Shown piece after piece: positions 19,452 through 26,916 of a DNA stretch of 45,809 nucleotides. A program made the translations under genes and the position numbers. The DNA is from Comamonadaceae bacterium. GTDB lineage: Bacteria; Pseudomonadota; Gammaproteobacteria; Burkholderiales; Burkholderiaceae_C. Below the pieces are notes generated by a model that saw only the letters and a list, made by a program, of their open reading frames with translations, was not told where the DNA came from and did not search any database. Numbering within the stretch: position 1 is the stretch's first letter; each line of letters begins with the position of its first letter. The stretch is taken from contig CANBRM010000012.1 in the NCBI GenBank assembly GCA_947371915.1, forward strand, positions 1-45,809, read 5' to 3'.

Positions 19452-19973
19452 ATGCCACACCGCAGACTTTCTCCGTCCCTTGATTTTGCCGACGCTTTGT
19501 TCTTCAGCCGTCTTGTTATTTGGACGTTTTGTTGGTTGAGCACGTCTGTTCTGGCGTGGACCGGCATGGTCACGCATGTCAGCGATGGTGACACAGTGTG
19601 GGTACAACCGTTGCAAGGGGGTGAAGCCAAGAAAATACGTTTGTTGGGGCTGGATGCGCCGGAGGTGTGTCAAGCCTGGGGGCCGCAATCTCGTGATGCC
19701 TTGCATGGGGTGTTGCAAGGTCAGTTGGTGGAGGTGCAGGGCCGTTACCGCGACGTGTATGGCCGTTTGTTGGCGAACATCTCGCGCCAAGGGCATGACG
19801 TGGGGGCGTGGATGGTGGCGCAGGGGCACGCTTGGTCTTCGGGATACCAGCACCGTGCAGGCCCGTACGACGCGCTGCAGATGCAGGCGCAAAGTCAGCA
19901 CTTGGGTTTATTTGCCGATGGGCGGGCTGTGCCGCCTCGGGCGTTCAGAAAGCGTTTTGGCGCTTGCCACTGA
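19452..19973 (+). CDS. Thermonuclease (SNase)-like secreted nuclease
   Basis: A 173-residue protein. A hydrophobic stretch at residues ~20-37 (LVIWTFCWLSTSVLA) looks like a signal peptide or anchor, followed by a staphylococcal-nuclease fold. Catalytic blocks are VSDGDTVWV (Ca-binding Asp), IRLLGLDAPE (Arg and Asp/Glu), and RDVYGRLLA (second Arg). All look intact, so it probably cleaves nucleic acid in the periplasm or outside. I chose the ATG at 19452: earlier in-frame starts would overlap the divergent Bug2 gene and lack family similarity. The 3' end faces the ThiF/MoeB gene with 14 bases between. Confidence 0.82.
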   Translation: MPHRRLSPSLDFADALFFSRLVIWTFCWLSTSVLAWTGMVTHVSDGDTVWVQPLQGGEAKKIRLLGLDAPEVCQAWGPQSRDALHGVLQGQLVEVQGRYRDVYGRLLANISRQGHDVGAWMVAQGHAWSSGYQHRAGPYDALQMQAQSQHLGLFADGRAVPPRAFRKRFGACH

Positions 19974-19987
19974 GGCGTTCTTGGACG

Positions 19988-20740
19988 TCAGTGGCTTTGC
20001 CCGCAGACGGGGCAGTTGGGGTTGCGCTTGACCCGCATTTCGTTCCATTCCATGCCGCGACCATCCAGCATTTGCAAGCGGCCCACCAAGCGCGAACCCA
20101 TGCCCGTGATGAGCTTGACCGTCTCCATGGCTTGCATGGTGCCAATCACGCCCACCAGCGGCGCGAGTACACCCATGGTGGCGCAGCGTACTTCTTCAGG
20201 CGCAGTGTCAGGCGGAAAGATGCAGGCGTAGCAGGGCGATTGCGCGTCGCGTGCGTCATACACCGCCAACTGCCCGTCCATGCGAATGGCGGCGCCCGAG
20301 ACCAGCGGTACTTGGTGCTTTACGCAGGCTGCATTGACGGCTTGGCGGGTGGTGAAGTTGTCGCAGCAATCGACCACCACGTGCACAGTGGGCACCAGGC
20401 GGTCGAGTTCGGCGGCATCGAGTTTGTGGGCCAGCGTGGTGATGCGCACCCCGGGGTTAAGCGCGTGCATGGCCTGTGCGGCAGACGTCACCTTGGCTTC
20501 GCCAACGCGGTCGGTGCTGTGTGCGATTTGACGTTGCAGGTTGGTGAGGTCCACCGTGTCGTGGTCGGCGATGGTGATGTGGCCCACGCCCGAAGCGGCC
20601 AAATACAAAGCGACGGGTGAGCCCAAGCCTCCCGCACCGACGATCAACACATGGCTGTCAATGAGTTGCTGCTGGCCCTCAATGCCCACCTCGTCGAGCA
20701 AGATGTGGCGCGAGTAGCGCAGCAGTTGGTCGTCATTCAC
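19988..20740 (-). CDS. ThiF/MoeB-family adenylyltransferase
   Basis: A 250-residue E1-like enzyme that adenylates the C-terminal glycine of a sulfur-carrier protein (MoaD or ThiS). The nucleotide-binding loop is VGAGGLGSPV, followed by ADHDTVDLTNLQRQI with the Arg/Asn that contact ATP; DCCDNFTTR and two CxxC pairs (CYAC, CPVC) make the structural zinc site. It matches the length of MoeB without a rhodanese domain. Whether it serves molybdopterin, thiamine or both is not decided by sequence. It lies 18 bases downstream of the S41 protease gene on the same strand and is probably cotranscribed. Confidence 0.92.
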   Translation of the reverse strand: MNDDQLLRYSRHILLDEVGIEGQQQLIDSHVLIVGAGGLGSPVALYLAASGVGHITIADHDTVDLTNLQRQIAHSTDRVGEAKVTSAAQAMHALNPGVRITTLAHKLDAAELDRLVPTVHVVVDCCDNFTTRQAVNAACVKHQVPLVSGAAIRMDGQLAVYDARDAQSPCYACIFPPDTAPEEVRCATMGVLAPLVGVIGTMQAMETVKLITGMGSRLVGRLQMLDGRGMEWNEMRVKRNPNCPVCGQSH

Positions 20741-20758
20741 CGCAAACCCACCTGTGGC

Positions 20759-22219
20759 TTATTTGTCTTTTTTCTCGGCAGGACGCTCGGTTTGCGTCTT
20801 GCTGGCCAACACGGGTTGGCCTTTGAGCTGCTTGAGGGCTTGTTGCAGTTGGAAGTCTTGCTCGCTGCCAAACTCGGGCGGACGACGCTCGCTATTGGGC
20901 TTTTTGGACTCTTCTTCCAAACGCTTCATGGCTTCTTCGCGGGCCTTTTCTTTCTCTTTGTCTTTGGCCGCGTCTTTCGCCTCTTTGCCTTGACCGCTTT
21001 CCAAATGCTTGTCGAGGTCGGCTTCACGCATGCGCAAAATCGCGAAGGGGCTGCCTTCGGCGGTGTCATCCAACAACACTTCAGGCACGATGCCTTTGGC
21101 TTGGATGGAGCGACCGCTTGGTGTGTAGTAACGCGCGGTGGTGATCTTCAGCGCGGTGTCTGCACCCAACTGGCGGACAGTTTGAACGGAGCCTTTACCA
21201 AAGGTTTGGCTGCCCATGATGGTGGCGCGCTTGTGGTCTTGCAGAGCACCGGCGACGATCTCGCTGGCAGAGGCCGAACCTTCGTTCACCAACACCACCA
21301 AGGGTACGGTGCGATAAATGCCTTTGGTCGCTTGGTGCAAGCGGGCAATGGGGTCGTTGCCGCTGCTGCGGCGGTAAAACTCGGGCGAGGCTTTGTAGAC
21401 AAATTTGCTCTCAGCCAGTTGGCCGTTGGTCGACACCACGGCCACGTTTTCAGGCAAGAACACGGCCGAGACGGCCACGGCTGCATCTAACAAACCACCG
21501 GGGTCGTTGCGCAAGTCGAGCACCAAGCCTTTGAGCTTGGGTTCTTGTTTGTAGATGTCTTCCAGCTTTTTGGCGAAATCGTCCACCGAGCGCTCTTGGA
21601 ACTGGCTCAGGCGAATCCAACCGTAGCCAGTCTCCATCACTTTGCCTTTGACGCTCTGTGTTTTGATCTCTTCGCGAATGATGTTCACGGGGAACGTGCG
21701 GTTCTCGTCTTTGCGGTAGAGCGTCAGTACCACTTTGGTGCCAGGCTCGCCACGCATGCGTTTGACCGCGTCGTTCAGTGACAGGCCTTTGACGGCGGTG
21801 TCGTCAATTTTGGTGATCAAGTCGCCGGATTTCATGCCTGCACGGAAGGCGGGTGAGCCTTCGATGGGCGACACCACTTTGATCAAACCTTCTTCTTGCG
21901 TGATCTCAATGCCCACACCCACAAAACGACCGGTGGTGCCTTCGCGGAACTCTTTGAAGGTCTTTTTGTCGTAGTACTGGGAGTGCGGGTCTAGGCTCGC
22001 GACCATGCCGGTGATGGCATCGCTGATGAGTTTTTTCTCGTCCACGGGCTCCACGTAGTCGCTCTTGACCATGCTGAACACGGCGGCGAGTTGCTGCAGC
22101 TCTTCCAGCGGCAGCGGTGCCATGTTGGCGCGTGCCGTGGTTTGCAGCGAGACGGTGGTCAGTGCGCCAGCCAGCGCGCCGACGGTGATCCAACCTGCGA
22201 TCTTGAGTTTGTGGCTCAT
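20759..22219 (-). CDS. Carboxyl-terminal processing protease (S41 family)
   Basis: A 486-residue periplasmic serine protease of the CtpA/Prc class. Order: N-terminal signal/anchor (IAGWITVGALAGALTTVSL), a helical region, a PDZ domain (FVGVGIEITQEEG through VVLTLYR), and the catalytic domain with the nucleophile Ser in NEGSASASE and the Lys in GSQTFGKGSVQ. A Lys/Glu-rich, probably helical tail (EAKDAAKDKEKEKAREEA) follows. It trims C-terminal tails of envelope proteins. The ATG at 22219 is preferred over 22258 because AAGGG lies four bases before it. A strong inverted repeat precedes the gene on the gpmA side. Confidence 0.92.
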   Translation of the reverse strand: MSHKLKIAGWITVGALAGALTTVSLQTTARANMAPLPLEELQQLAAVFSMVKSDYVEPVDEKKLISDAITGMVASLDPHSQYYDKKTFKEFREGTTGRFVGVGIEITQEEGLIKVVSPIEGSPAFRAGMKSGDLITKIDDTAVKGLSLNDAVKRMRGEPGTKVVLTLYRKDENRTFPVNIIREEIKTQSVKGKVMETGYGWIRLSQFQERSVDDFAKKLEDIYKQEPKLKGLVLDLRNDPGGLLDAAVAVSAVFLPENVAVVSTNGQLAESKFVYKASPEFYRRSSGNDPIARLHQATKGIYRTVPLVVLVNEGSASASEIVAGALQDHKRATIMGSQTFGKGSVQTVRQLGADTALKITTARYYTPSGRSIQAKGIVPEVLLDDTAEGSPFAILRMREADLDKHLESGQGKEAKDAAKDKEKEKAREEAMKRLEEESKKPNSERRPPEFGSEQDFQLQQALKQLKGQPVLASKTQTERPAEKKDK

Positions 22220-22259
22220 GGTGCCCTTGAGTGTTGACGTGATTTGCGAGGAAGCCAAT

Positions 22260-22288
22260 ATACAACGCGCCTAAGCGGCGCGTTGTAT
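22260..22288 (-). terminator. Strong stem-loop between gpmA and the S41 protease gene
   Basis: ATACAACGCGCC and GGCGCGTTGTAT form a perfect 12-bp stem with a 5-base loop, 11 bases past the gpmA stop codon on the minus strand. The bases after it on that strand are only mildly T-rich, so it may be a leaky terminator or an mRNA-stabilising hairpin between the two genes. Confidence 0.65.
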
Positions 22289-22298
22289 CAAAGGTCGA

Positions 22299-23042
22299 TT
22301 ACGCCTTGCCTTGTGAGGCCACTGCGGCAGCCGCTTTGGCGGCGGCTTCAGCGTCGCCCAAGTAGTAGTGGCGAATCGGCTTGAGGTTTTCGTCCAATTC
22401 GTACACCAGAGGAATGCCGTTGGGGATGTTCACGCCCACGATTTCGTCGTCGCCGATGTTGTCGAGGTACTTCACCAACGCGCGGATGGAGTTGCCGTGC
22501 GCGGCCACCACGATGCGTTTGCCCGCCTTGATGGCAGGGGCCATCGACTCGTTCCAAAACGGCATGACGCGCTCAACCGTGTCTTTCAAGCACTCGGTCA
22601 GCGGCACTTGCGCGGGGTCAAGCCTGGCGTAGCGAGGGTCGCTGCGCTCGCTGCGAGGGTCATGGGCTTCGAGCACAGGTGGGGGCGTGTCGTAGCTGCG
22701 ACGCCAGACCAGCACTTGCTCGTCGCCATATTGCTTGGCCATGTCGGCCTTGTTCAGACCTTGCAAGCCGCCGTAGTGGCGCTCGTTCAGACGCCAGCTT
22801 TTGACCACCGGTAGCCACGTGGCGTCCATTTCGTCCAAGGCGAGGTACAGGGTGCGAATGGCGCGTTTCAAGACGCTGGTGTAGGCCACGTCGAACTGAA
22901 AACCTTCCGCCTTGAGCAAACGGCCTGCGTTTTGGGCTTGGGCCACACCGGTGGGGGTGAGGTCCACATCGGTCCAGCCGGTGAAGCGGTTTTCAAGGTT
23001 CCAGGTCGATTCGCCGTGGCGGATTAAAACAAGCTTGTACAT
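22299..23042 (-). CDS. gpmA: 2,3-bisphosphoglycerate-dependent phosphoglycerate mutase
   Basis: A 247-residue glycolytic enzyme interconverting 3- and 2-phosphoglycerate. The phosphohistidine motif [10 protein letters not shown] (His9) is at the N terminus; [13 protein letters not shown] and the second His in [14 protein letters not shown] complete the site. Length and motifs are typical. It is divergent from the rhodanese gene, with 92 bases between for both promoters. A strong hairpin follows the stop codon. Confidence 0.97.
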   Translation of the reverse strand: MYKLVLIRHGESTWNLENRFTGWTDVDLTPTGVAQAQNAGRLLKAEGFQFDVAYTSVLKRAIRTLYLALDEMDATWLPVVKSWRLNERHYGGLQGLNKADMAKQYGDEQVLVWRRSYDTPPPVLEAHDPRSERSDPRYARLDPAQVPLTECLKDTVERVMPFWNESMAPAIKAGKRIVVAAHGNSIRALVKYLDNIGDDEIVGVNIPNGIPLVYELDENLKPIRHYYLGDAEAAAKAAAAVASQGKA

Positions 23043-23134
23043 GGTGTGTGAAACAAAGTCAGTGAAGGGTTGGCCGTGATTTTAGAATGCAGGGCTGACA
23101 CGAATTTTTCTAACCCCCCTGAACTGGATTCCCC

Positions 23135-23542
23135 GTGAAATTTATTCTCGACAACTGGATGCTGATTGCTGTGGCTCTTGGCAGCGGCTTCTTCTTGGTG
23201 CTGCCTGTGGTGCAAGGCGCCGCCGCCACCGGTATTTCGCCCAACGAGGCTGTGCAGTGCATGAACCGTGAAAAAGGCGTGGTCATTGACGTGTGCAGTG
23301 CCGAAGAGTTTGCGGCTTCGCACATCAACGGCGCGGTGAACGTGCCTTTGGACCAACTCGAAGGCCGTTTGGCCAGCGTGGTCAAAAACAAAAGCGTGCC
23401 TTTGATTTTGGTGTGCGCCGCCGGTGCTCGCTCCAAACGCGCCCAAGCCGTGGCACAAAAACTGGGCTACGAGAAGGTGCATTCTTTGCAGGGCGGACTG
23501 AACGCTTGGAAAGAAGCTAACCTTCCTGTCACCAAAGCTTAA
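23135..23542 (+). CDS. Membrane-anchored rhodanese-like sulfurtransferase
   Basis: A 135-residue protein: one N-terminal transmembrane helix (residues ~8-27, WMLIAVALGSGFFLVLPVV) and a single rhodanese domain (GVVIDVCSAEEF, HINGAVNVPL) with the active-site Cys94 in LVCAAGARS. It could transfer sulfane sulfur or act on a thiol at the membrane; the substrate is unknown. The start is GTG at 23135. It leads grxC by 21 bases, and the gene order rhodanese-grxC-secB-gpsA is frequent in beta- and gammaproteobacteria. Confidence 0.9.
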   Translation: MKFILDNWMLIAVALGSGFFLVLPVVQGAAATGISPNEAVQCMNREKGVVIDVCSAEEFAASHINGAVNVPLDQLEGRLASVVKNKSVPLILVCAAGARSKRAQAVAQKLGYEKVHSLQGGLNAWKEANLPVTKA

Positions 23543-23563
23543 TATTTCTTCTGAAAGACCTGC

Positions 23564-23821
23564 ATGCAAGCCGTCAAGATGTACACCACCGCCGTTTGCC
23601 CTTACTGCATCCGTGCCAAGCAGTTGTTGACCGCCAAAGGCGTGACGCACATTGAAGAGGTGCGCATCGACACCGACGCTCAAGCCCGTGCCCACATGAT
23701 GGAAATCACGGGCCGCCGCACAGTCCCCCAAATTTTCATCGGTGACACCCATGTGGGCGGTTGTGACGATCTGATGGCCCTCGATAGCCAAGGCGGTTTG
23801 GTGCCTCTGTTGCAGCTTTAA
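23564..23821 (+). CDS. grxC: Glutaredoxin 3
   Basis: An 85-residue glutaredoxin with the redox pair Cys12-Pro-Tyr-Cys15 (TTAVCPYCIRAK), the cis-Pro block RTVPQIFIG and the glutathione-binding GGCDDLMAL. It reduces disulfides and glutathione mixed disulfides in the cytoplasm. It follows the rhodanese gene in the same run and is followed by a terminator-like hairpin just before secB. Confidence 0.95.
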   Translation: MQAVKMYTTAVCPYCIRAKQLLTAKGVTHIEEVRIDTDAQARAHMMEITGRRTVPQIFIGDTHVGGCDDLMALDSQGGLVPLLQL

Positions 23822-23826
23822 GCTGA

Positions 23827-23832
23827 CATAAT
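23827..23832 (+). promoter_or_regulatory. Candidate -10 element before secB
   Basis: CATAAT immediately after the grxC stop codon is a fair match to the -10 consensus. No clear -35 box is seen at the right spacing. If used, the transcript would carry the hairpin at 23852-23878 in its leader. Confidence 0.3.
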
Positions 23833-23851
23833 TCAGCCTCCCGATGGGTCG

Positions 23852-23885
23852 CCCGCCTCGGTGTTTTGCCGGCGCGGGTTTTTTT
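23852..23885 (+). terminator. Rho-independent terminator (or leader attenuator) before secB
   Basis: CCCGCCTCGG and CCGGCGCGGG pair with a 2x2 internal mismatch around a short loop and run straight into seven T residues (23879-23885). This is a textbook intrinsic terminator for the rhodanese-grxC run. The secB start codon is only 18 bases beyond the T-tract, leaving no room for a separate promoter downstream of it. Confidence 0.75.
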
Positions 23886-23903
23886 ATGCACTTGGAAAAA
23901 ATA

Positions 23904-24353
23904 ATGTCTGACGAACAACAAACTCCCGTATTTCAAATTCAACGCGTCTACTTGAAAGACATGTCGTTGGAGCAACCCAACTCGCCCGCCATCTTGATGG
24001 CCCAAGAGCAGCCTTCAGTCGACATCCAGTTGGGCGTGGGCATGGAACAAGTCGCTGAAGGCATCGTTGAAGTCACCGTGACTGCCACCGTGACCACCAA
24101 AATTCAAGACAAAACCGTGTTCTTGGTCGAAGCCAAACAAGCCGGTATTTTTGAAGTGCGCAACTTGCCTGAAGACCAAATGGGTCCCGTCATCGGCATC
24201 GCTTGCCCACAAATCATTTACCCCTACTTGCGCGGTAACGTGGCCGACATCATCCAACGTGCTGGTTTCCCACCTGTGCACTTGGCTGAAATCAACTTCC
24301 AAGCCATGTACGAGCAACAACAGCAGCAACAAGCTGCCGCTGCGGTTCAGTAA
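23904..24353 (+). CDS. secB: Protein-export chaperone SecB
   Basis: A 149-residue tetrameric chaperone that holds preproteins unfolded and delivers them to SecA. The family core is clear: [19 protein letters not shown] at the N terminus and [19 protein letters not shown] in the middle. The ATG at 23904 (MSDEQQTP) is the usual start; earlier in-frame codons fall inside the terminator hairpin. The C terminus ends in a Gln/Ala-rich run from a CAA/CAG stretch. gpsA follows after 20 bases. Confidence 0.96.
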   Translation: MSDEQQTPVFQIQRVYLKDMSLEQPNSPAILMAQEQPSVDIQLGVGMEQVAEGIVEVTVTATVTTKIQDKTVFLVEAKQAGIFEVRNLPEDQMGPVIGIACPQIIYPYLRGNVADIIQRAGFPPVHLAEINFQAMYEQQQQQQAAAAVQ

Positions 24354-24373
24354 ATTCAAAGCGGGTTCAGGCC

Positions 24374-25429
24374 ATGAAGATTGCCGTGCTTGGCGCCGGT
24401 GCCTGGGGCACGGCCTTGGCCATCAACGCAGGCGCACACCATGCTGTGACCTTGTGGGCGCGTGATGCCTCGCAAGTGCAAGCCATGCAAGCCGAGCGCG
24501 TGAACACGCGCTACTTGCCCAGCTTGCCGTTCTCGGAAGGTGTGCAGGTGTCTTCAGACGCTTTGGGCCCTTGGTTAGCCGAACAAGACTTGGTGGTCGT
24601 GGGCTCGCCCATGAGCGCCCTGCGCGGCATGCTGACGCAGTTGGCTCCAATCTTGGGCGACCGAGTGCCAGTGGCTTGGCTGTGCAAAGGTTTTGAAGCG
24701 GCGCAGCCTGAGGCCGCTCACTTGGACGCTCCGCACGCCAGTTCTTCACGTCCTGATGCCTCGCCCAAGGGCGTGGGCTTGATGGCCCACGAAGTGCGCG
24801 CGCAAGTCGCACCCGTGTTGCGCGGTGGCGCATTGAGCGGCCCCAGCTTTGCCCAAGAAGTGGCACGCGGCATGCCCACCGCCTTGGTGGCGGCCAGCAG
24901 CGATGCCGCAGCCCGCGACGCCATGGTGCAAGCCTTTCACAACCCCAGCCTGCGCGTGTATGCCAACGACGACATCGTCGGTGTCGAAGTGGGCGGCGCG
25001 GTGAAAAACGTGCTCGCCATTGCCACCGGTTTGTGCGACGGCTTGCAACTCGGCCTCAACGCACGCGCGGCGCTGATCACCCGAGGTTTGGCCGAAATCA
25101 CCCGCTTAGGCGTGGCGCTGGGCGCCAAAGCCGAAACCTTCATGGGTTTGTCGGGCTTGGGTGACTTGGTGCTCACCGCCACCGGCGACCTCAGCCGCAA
25201 CCGCAAAGTGGGCCTCGCCTTGGCCCAAGGCATGACCTTGCAACAAGCGGTGGACTCACTCGGCCATGTGGCCGAAGGGGTGTACTGCGCCCGTACCGTG
25301 GTGCAACGCGCCCAAGCCTTGGGGGTGGACATGCCCATTGCCCAAGCTGTTGTGGCTTTGTTGGACGGTCACATTTCGCCTGTGCAAGCGGTGGCTGTGC
25401 TGATGGGGCGTGGGGCTAAGGGCGAGTAA
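24374..25429 (+). CDS. gpsA: Glycerol-3-phosphate dehydrogenase [NAD(P)+]
   Basis: A 351-residue enzyme that makes sn-glycerol 3-phosphate for phospholipids. The dinucleotide loop is [13 protein letters not shown] at the N terminus; [24 protein letters not shown] with the catalytic Lys, and [19 protein letters not shown] complete it. Compared with the E. coli enzyme there is an extra ~20-residue Ala/Ser/Pro-rich loop around residues 115-140, after the CKGFE block; the rest is normal. It is the last gene of the rhodanese-grxC-secB-gpsA run and faces the HipA-like gene with 10 bases between. Confidence 0.96.
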   Translation: MKIAVLGAGAWGTALAINAGAHHAVTLWARDASQVQAMQAERVNTRYLPSLPFSEGVQVSSDALGPWLAEQDLVVVGSPMSALRGMLTQLAPILGDRVPVAWLCKGFEAAQPEAAHLDAPHASSSRPDASPKGVGLMAHEVRAQVAPVLRGGALSGPSFAQEVARGMPTALVAASSDAAARDAMVQAFHNPSLRVYANDDIVGVEVGGAVKNVLAIATGLCDGLQLGLNARAALITRGLAEITRLGVALGAKAETFMGLSGLGDLVLTATGDLSRNRKVGLALAQGMTLQQAVDSLGHVAEGVYCARTVVQRAQALGVDMPIAQAVVALLDGHISPVQAVAVLMGRGAKGE

Positions 25430-25439
25430 GCGGAGTTGC

Positions 25440-26795
25440 CTACGCCAAGCGCGCAATCTGTGCGCTGGCCATTTCTAGATGCGCGGCCAGCGCATCGATG
25501 CACACCTCAAAGTCAGCGCTGAATTGCCCGCTCGCACGCAGCGCGGCTAAGTAGCTTTGCGCCATCGTTTGCGCAGTTCGCCAATGGTCATTGCGCACGC
25601 TGGCGTGCAGCGTCATGGCGGGCACGGCGCTTGGCAACTTGCCGCTGCTGCTGGGGGCAAACGCCATCGGCGTCATGTCGTAAGCGGGGGCGAGGTGGTA
25701 GGGGCGACCCTGCTCTGAGACGAACGACAAATTGCCACTGTGCATGTCGGAGTTGCCAGTGAGTGCGCCAAACGCCCACAGCACTTCGGCCTCTTCAACC
25801 GCTTCGGCAGTGACAGCGCCAAGTGCCGCCAGCCTCTGCACCACCACAGGCCAAGGCTGATGCGCCGCGCCCACAAACTCGGCATCCAAAGCAGCCAGCG
25901 ACACCACGGCCTTGCGGCCCAGCGTGCCCACGCGGTCGAAGCGCGCCACCTCTAAAAAGCGTTGGCCTTGGTGGTCCACCACCGCAGTTTTGGCCGCAGA
26001 CACACCCGCTTGCCGCAACGTGGTGAGCGCCAAGTGCTCGGCCAGCAGCAAGTCACGCCAGCGTTGGCTGACAGGGCTATCCAGCGCTTCGCTGAACTTC
26101 ACAATCACATGCGTGGGGCCGTTGTCTGTCTCGACGTAAGTGGTGAACTTGGGCTGCTCGCCACCCGCAAACGAACCGGGCCACACATTCACTAACGGAC
26201 CCTGCGAAGCACCCACAGCCAAGCTGGCGTAACCCGTGGCTTTGTCGACATGGGGCTGAGGTGTGGGCTCGGGCATGGCAATAAATTTGTCGCGGGCGAT
26301 GTTGCCCAGCAGCAAGTTGCCCACCAAATCGTGCCCATGCACCAGCAGCGCACGCAGCGCGTGGCTGTCGGTCCATTCTTTGAGCGTGCTGGGCAGCCCC
26401 AGCGCCGCGCCAAAGCACACGGCATAAGCGCGACCCAAGTAGCCTTGGGGCCGCATGTCCAGCAGCCACCACGGCAGCCCATCGCTGTGTGCCTGCACCC
26501 CATCAGCCTGCGTGAACACAAACCCATCGGGCCGCACCGGCGTCAGTACCCCCAGCTCTTTCAGCTTGCCTTCGGCATCCACACGAAACACAGGCACATC
26601 GCCAAACCCACGGCCCGAGTCGCGCAGCACATAGCGCGAGCCTTTCTTCTGGCCGACCTTCATCACCTCATTCCCCATAGCAGCCAACGCCCGCGTTGCT
26701 GTGGGCTGGCTGATGCCCATCTCTTTGGCCATCTGCGTGCCTGACTTGGGGCCTGCGGCTAGGCGAAGGCGTAGGAGTTCGGTGTGGGTTGACAT
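25440..26795 (-). CDS. yjjJ: HipA-family kinase fused to an N-terminal HTH (YjjJ/HipH type)
   Basis: A 451-residue protein. Residues ~1-60 form a winged helix-turn-helix (MAKEMGISQPTATRAL), and the rest is a HipA-like Ser/Thr kinase: QPKF in the nucleotide loop, the AEHLALTTLRQAG helix, RFDR, the catalytic loop GNSDMHSGNLSF and the metal-binding LAPAYDMTP. Kinase residues look intact. In classic HipBA a separate HipB antitoxin precedes hipA; here the DNA-binding part is fused and no separate antitoxin gene is present. E. coli YjjJ has the same architecture and length. Role: probable kinase regulating itself or growth; targets unknown. The divergent space upstream also serves the CDI operon. 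Confidence 0.85.
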   Translation of the reverse strand: MSTHTELLRLRLAAGPKSGTQMAKEMGISQPTATRALAAMGNEVMKVGQKKGSRYVLRDSGRGFGDVPVFRVDAEGKLKELGVLTPVRPDGFVFTQADGVQAHSDGLPWWLLDMRPQGYLGRAYAVCFGAALGLPSTLKEWTDSHALRALLVHGHDLVGNLLLGNIARDKFIAMPEPTPQPHVDKATGYASLAVGASQGPLVNVWPGSFAGGEQPKFTTYVETDNGPTHVIVKFSEALDSPVSQRWRDLLLAEHLALTTLRQAGVSAAKTAVVDHQGQRFLEVARFDRVGTLGRKAVVSLAALDAEFVGAAHQPWPVVVQRLAALGAVTAEAVEEAEVLWAFGALTGNSDMHSGNLSFVSEQGRPYHLAPAYDMTPMAFAPSSSGKLPSAVPAMTLHASVRNDHWRTAQTMAQSYLAALRASGQFSADFEVCIDALAAHLEMASAQIARLA

Positions 26796-26913
26796 GGGGT
26801 TTCGAATGAATTTATCTTGAAAATATCAATCAGTACTTAAAAAGAATTTAAGTTTACAAACCTTAAGTTAGTATTTATTTATTACATTTTGTTTTGATTT
26901 AAATCAAAACAAA
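26796..26913. promoter_or_regulatory. AT-rich divergent control region between the HipA-like gene and cdiB
   Basis: This 118-base stretch is far more AT-rich than its surroundings. It contains a TTTACA hexamer (26853-26858) 17 bases before TATTTA (26876-26881), a possible promoter for cdiB, an imperfect TTAAG...CTTAA inverted repeat at 26848-26866, and most of the 32-bp palindrome. Low G+C is typical for the edge of a horizontally acquired island. The promoter assignment is tentative. Confidence 0.45.
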
Positions 26914-26916
26914 ATG
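26885..26916. repeat. 32-bp perfect palindrome ending in the cdiB start codon
   Basis: CATTTTGTTTTGATTT followed by its exact reverse complement, without a spacer. The final ATG (26914-26916) is the apparent cdiB start codon. As DNA it is a plausible dimeric-repressor operator; as RNA it could fold and hide the start codon. No Shine-Dalgarno sequence is seen before that ATG. Confidence 0.85.

Noticed and set aside
24311-24340. CAA/CAG run at the end of secB as a phase-variable microsatellite
   Set aside because: Codons are mixed and the tract is short and at the extreme C terminus, so length changes would have little effect.
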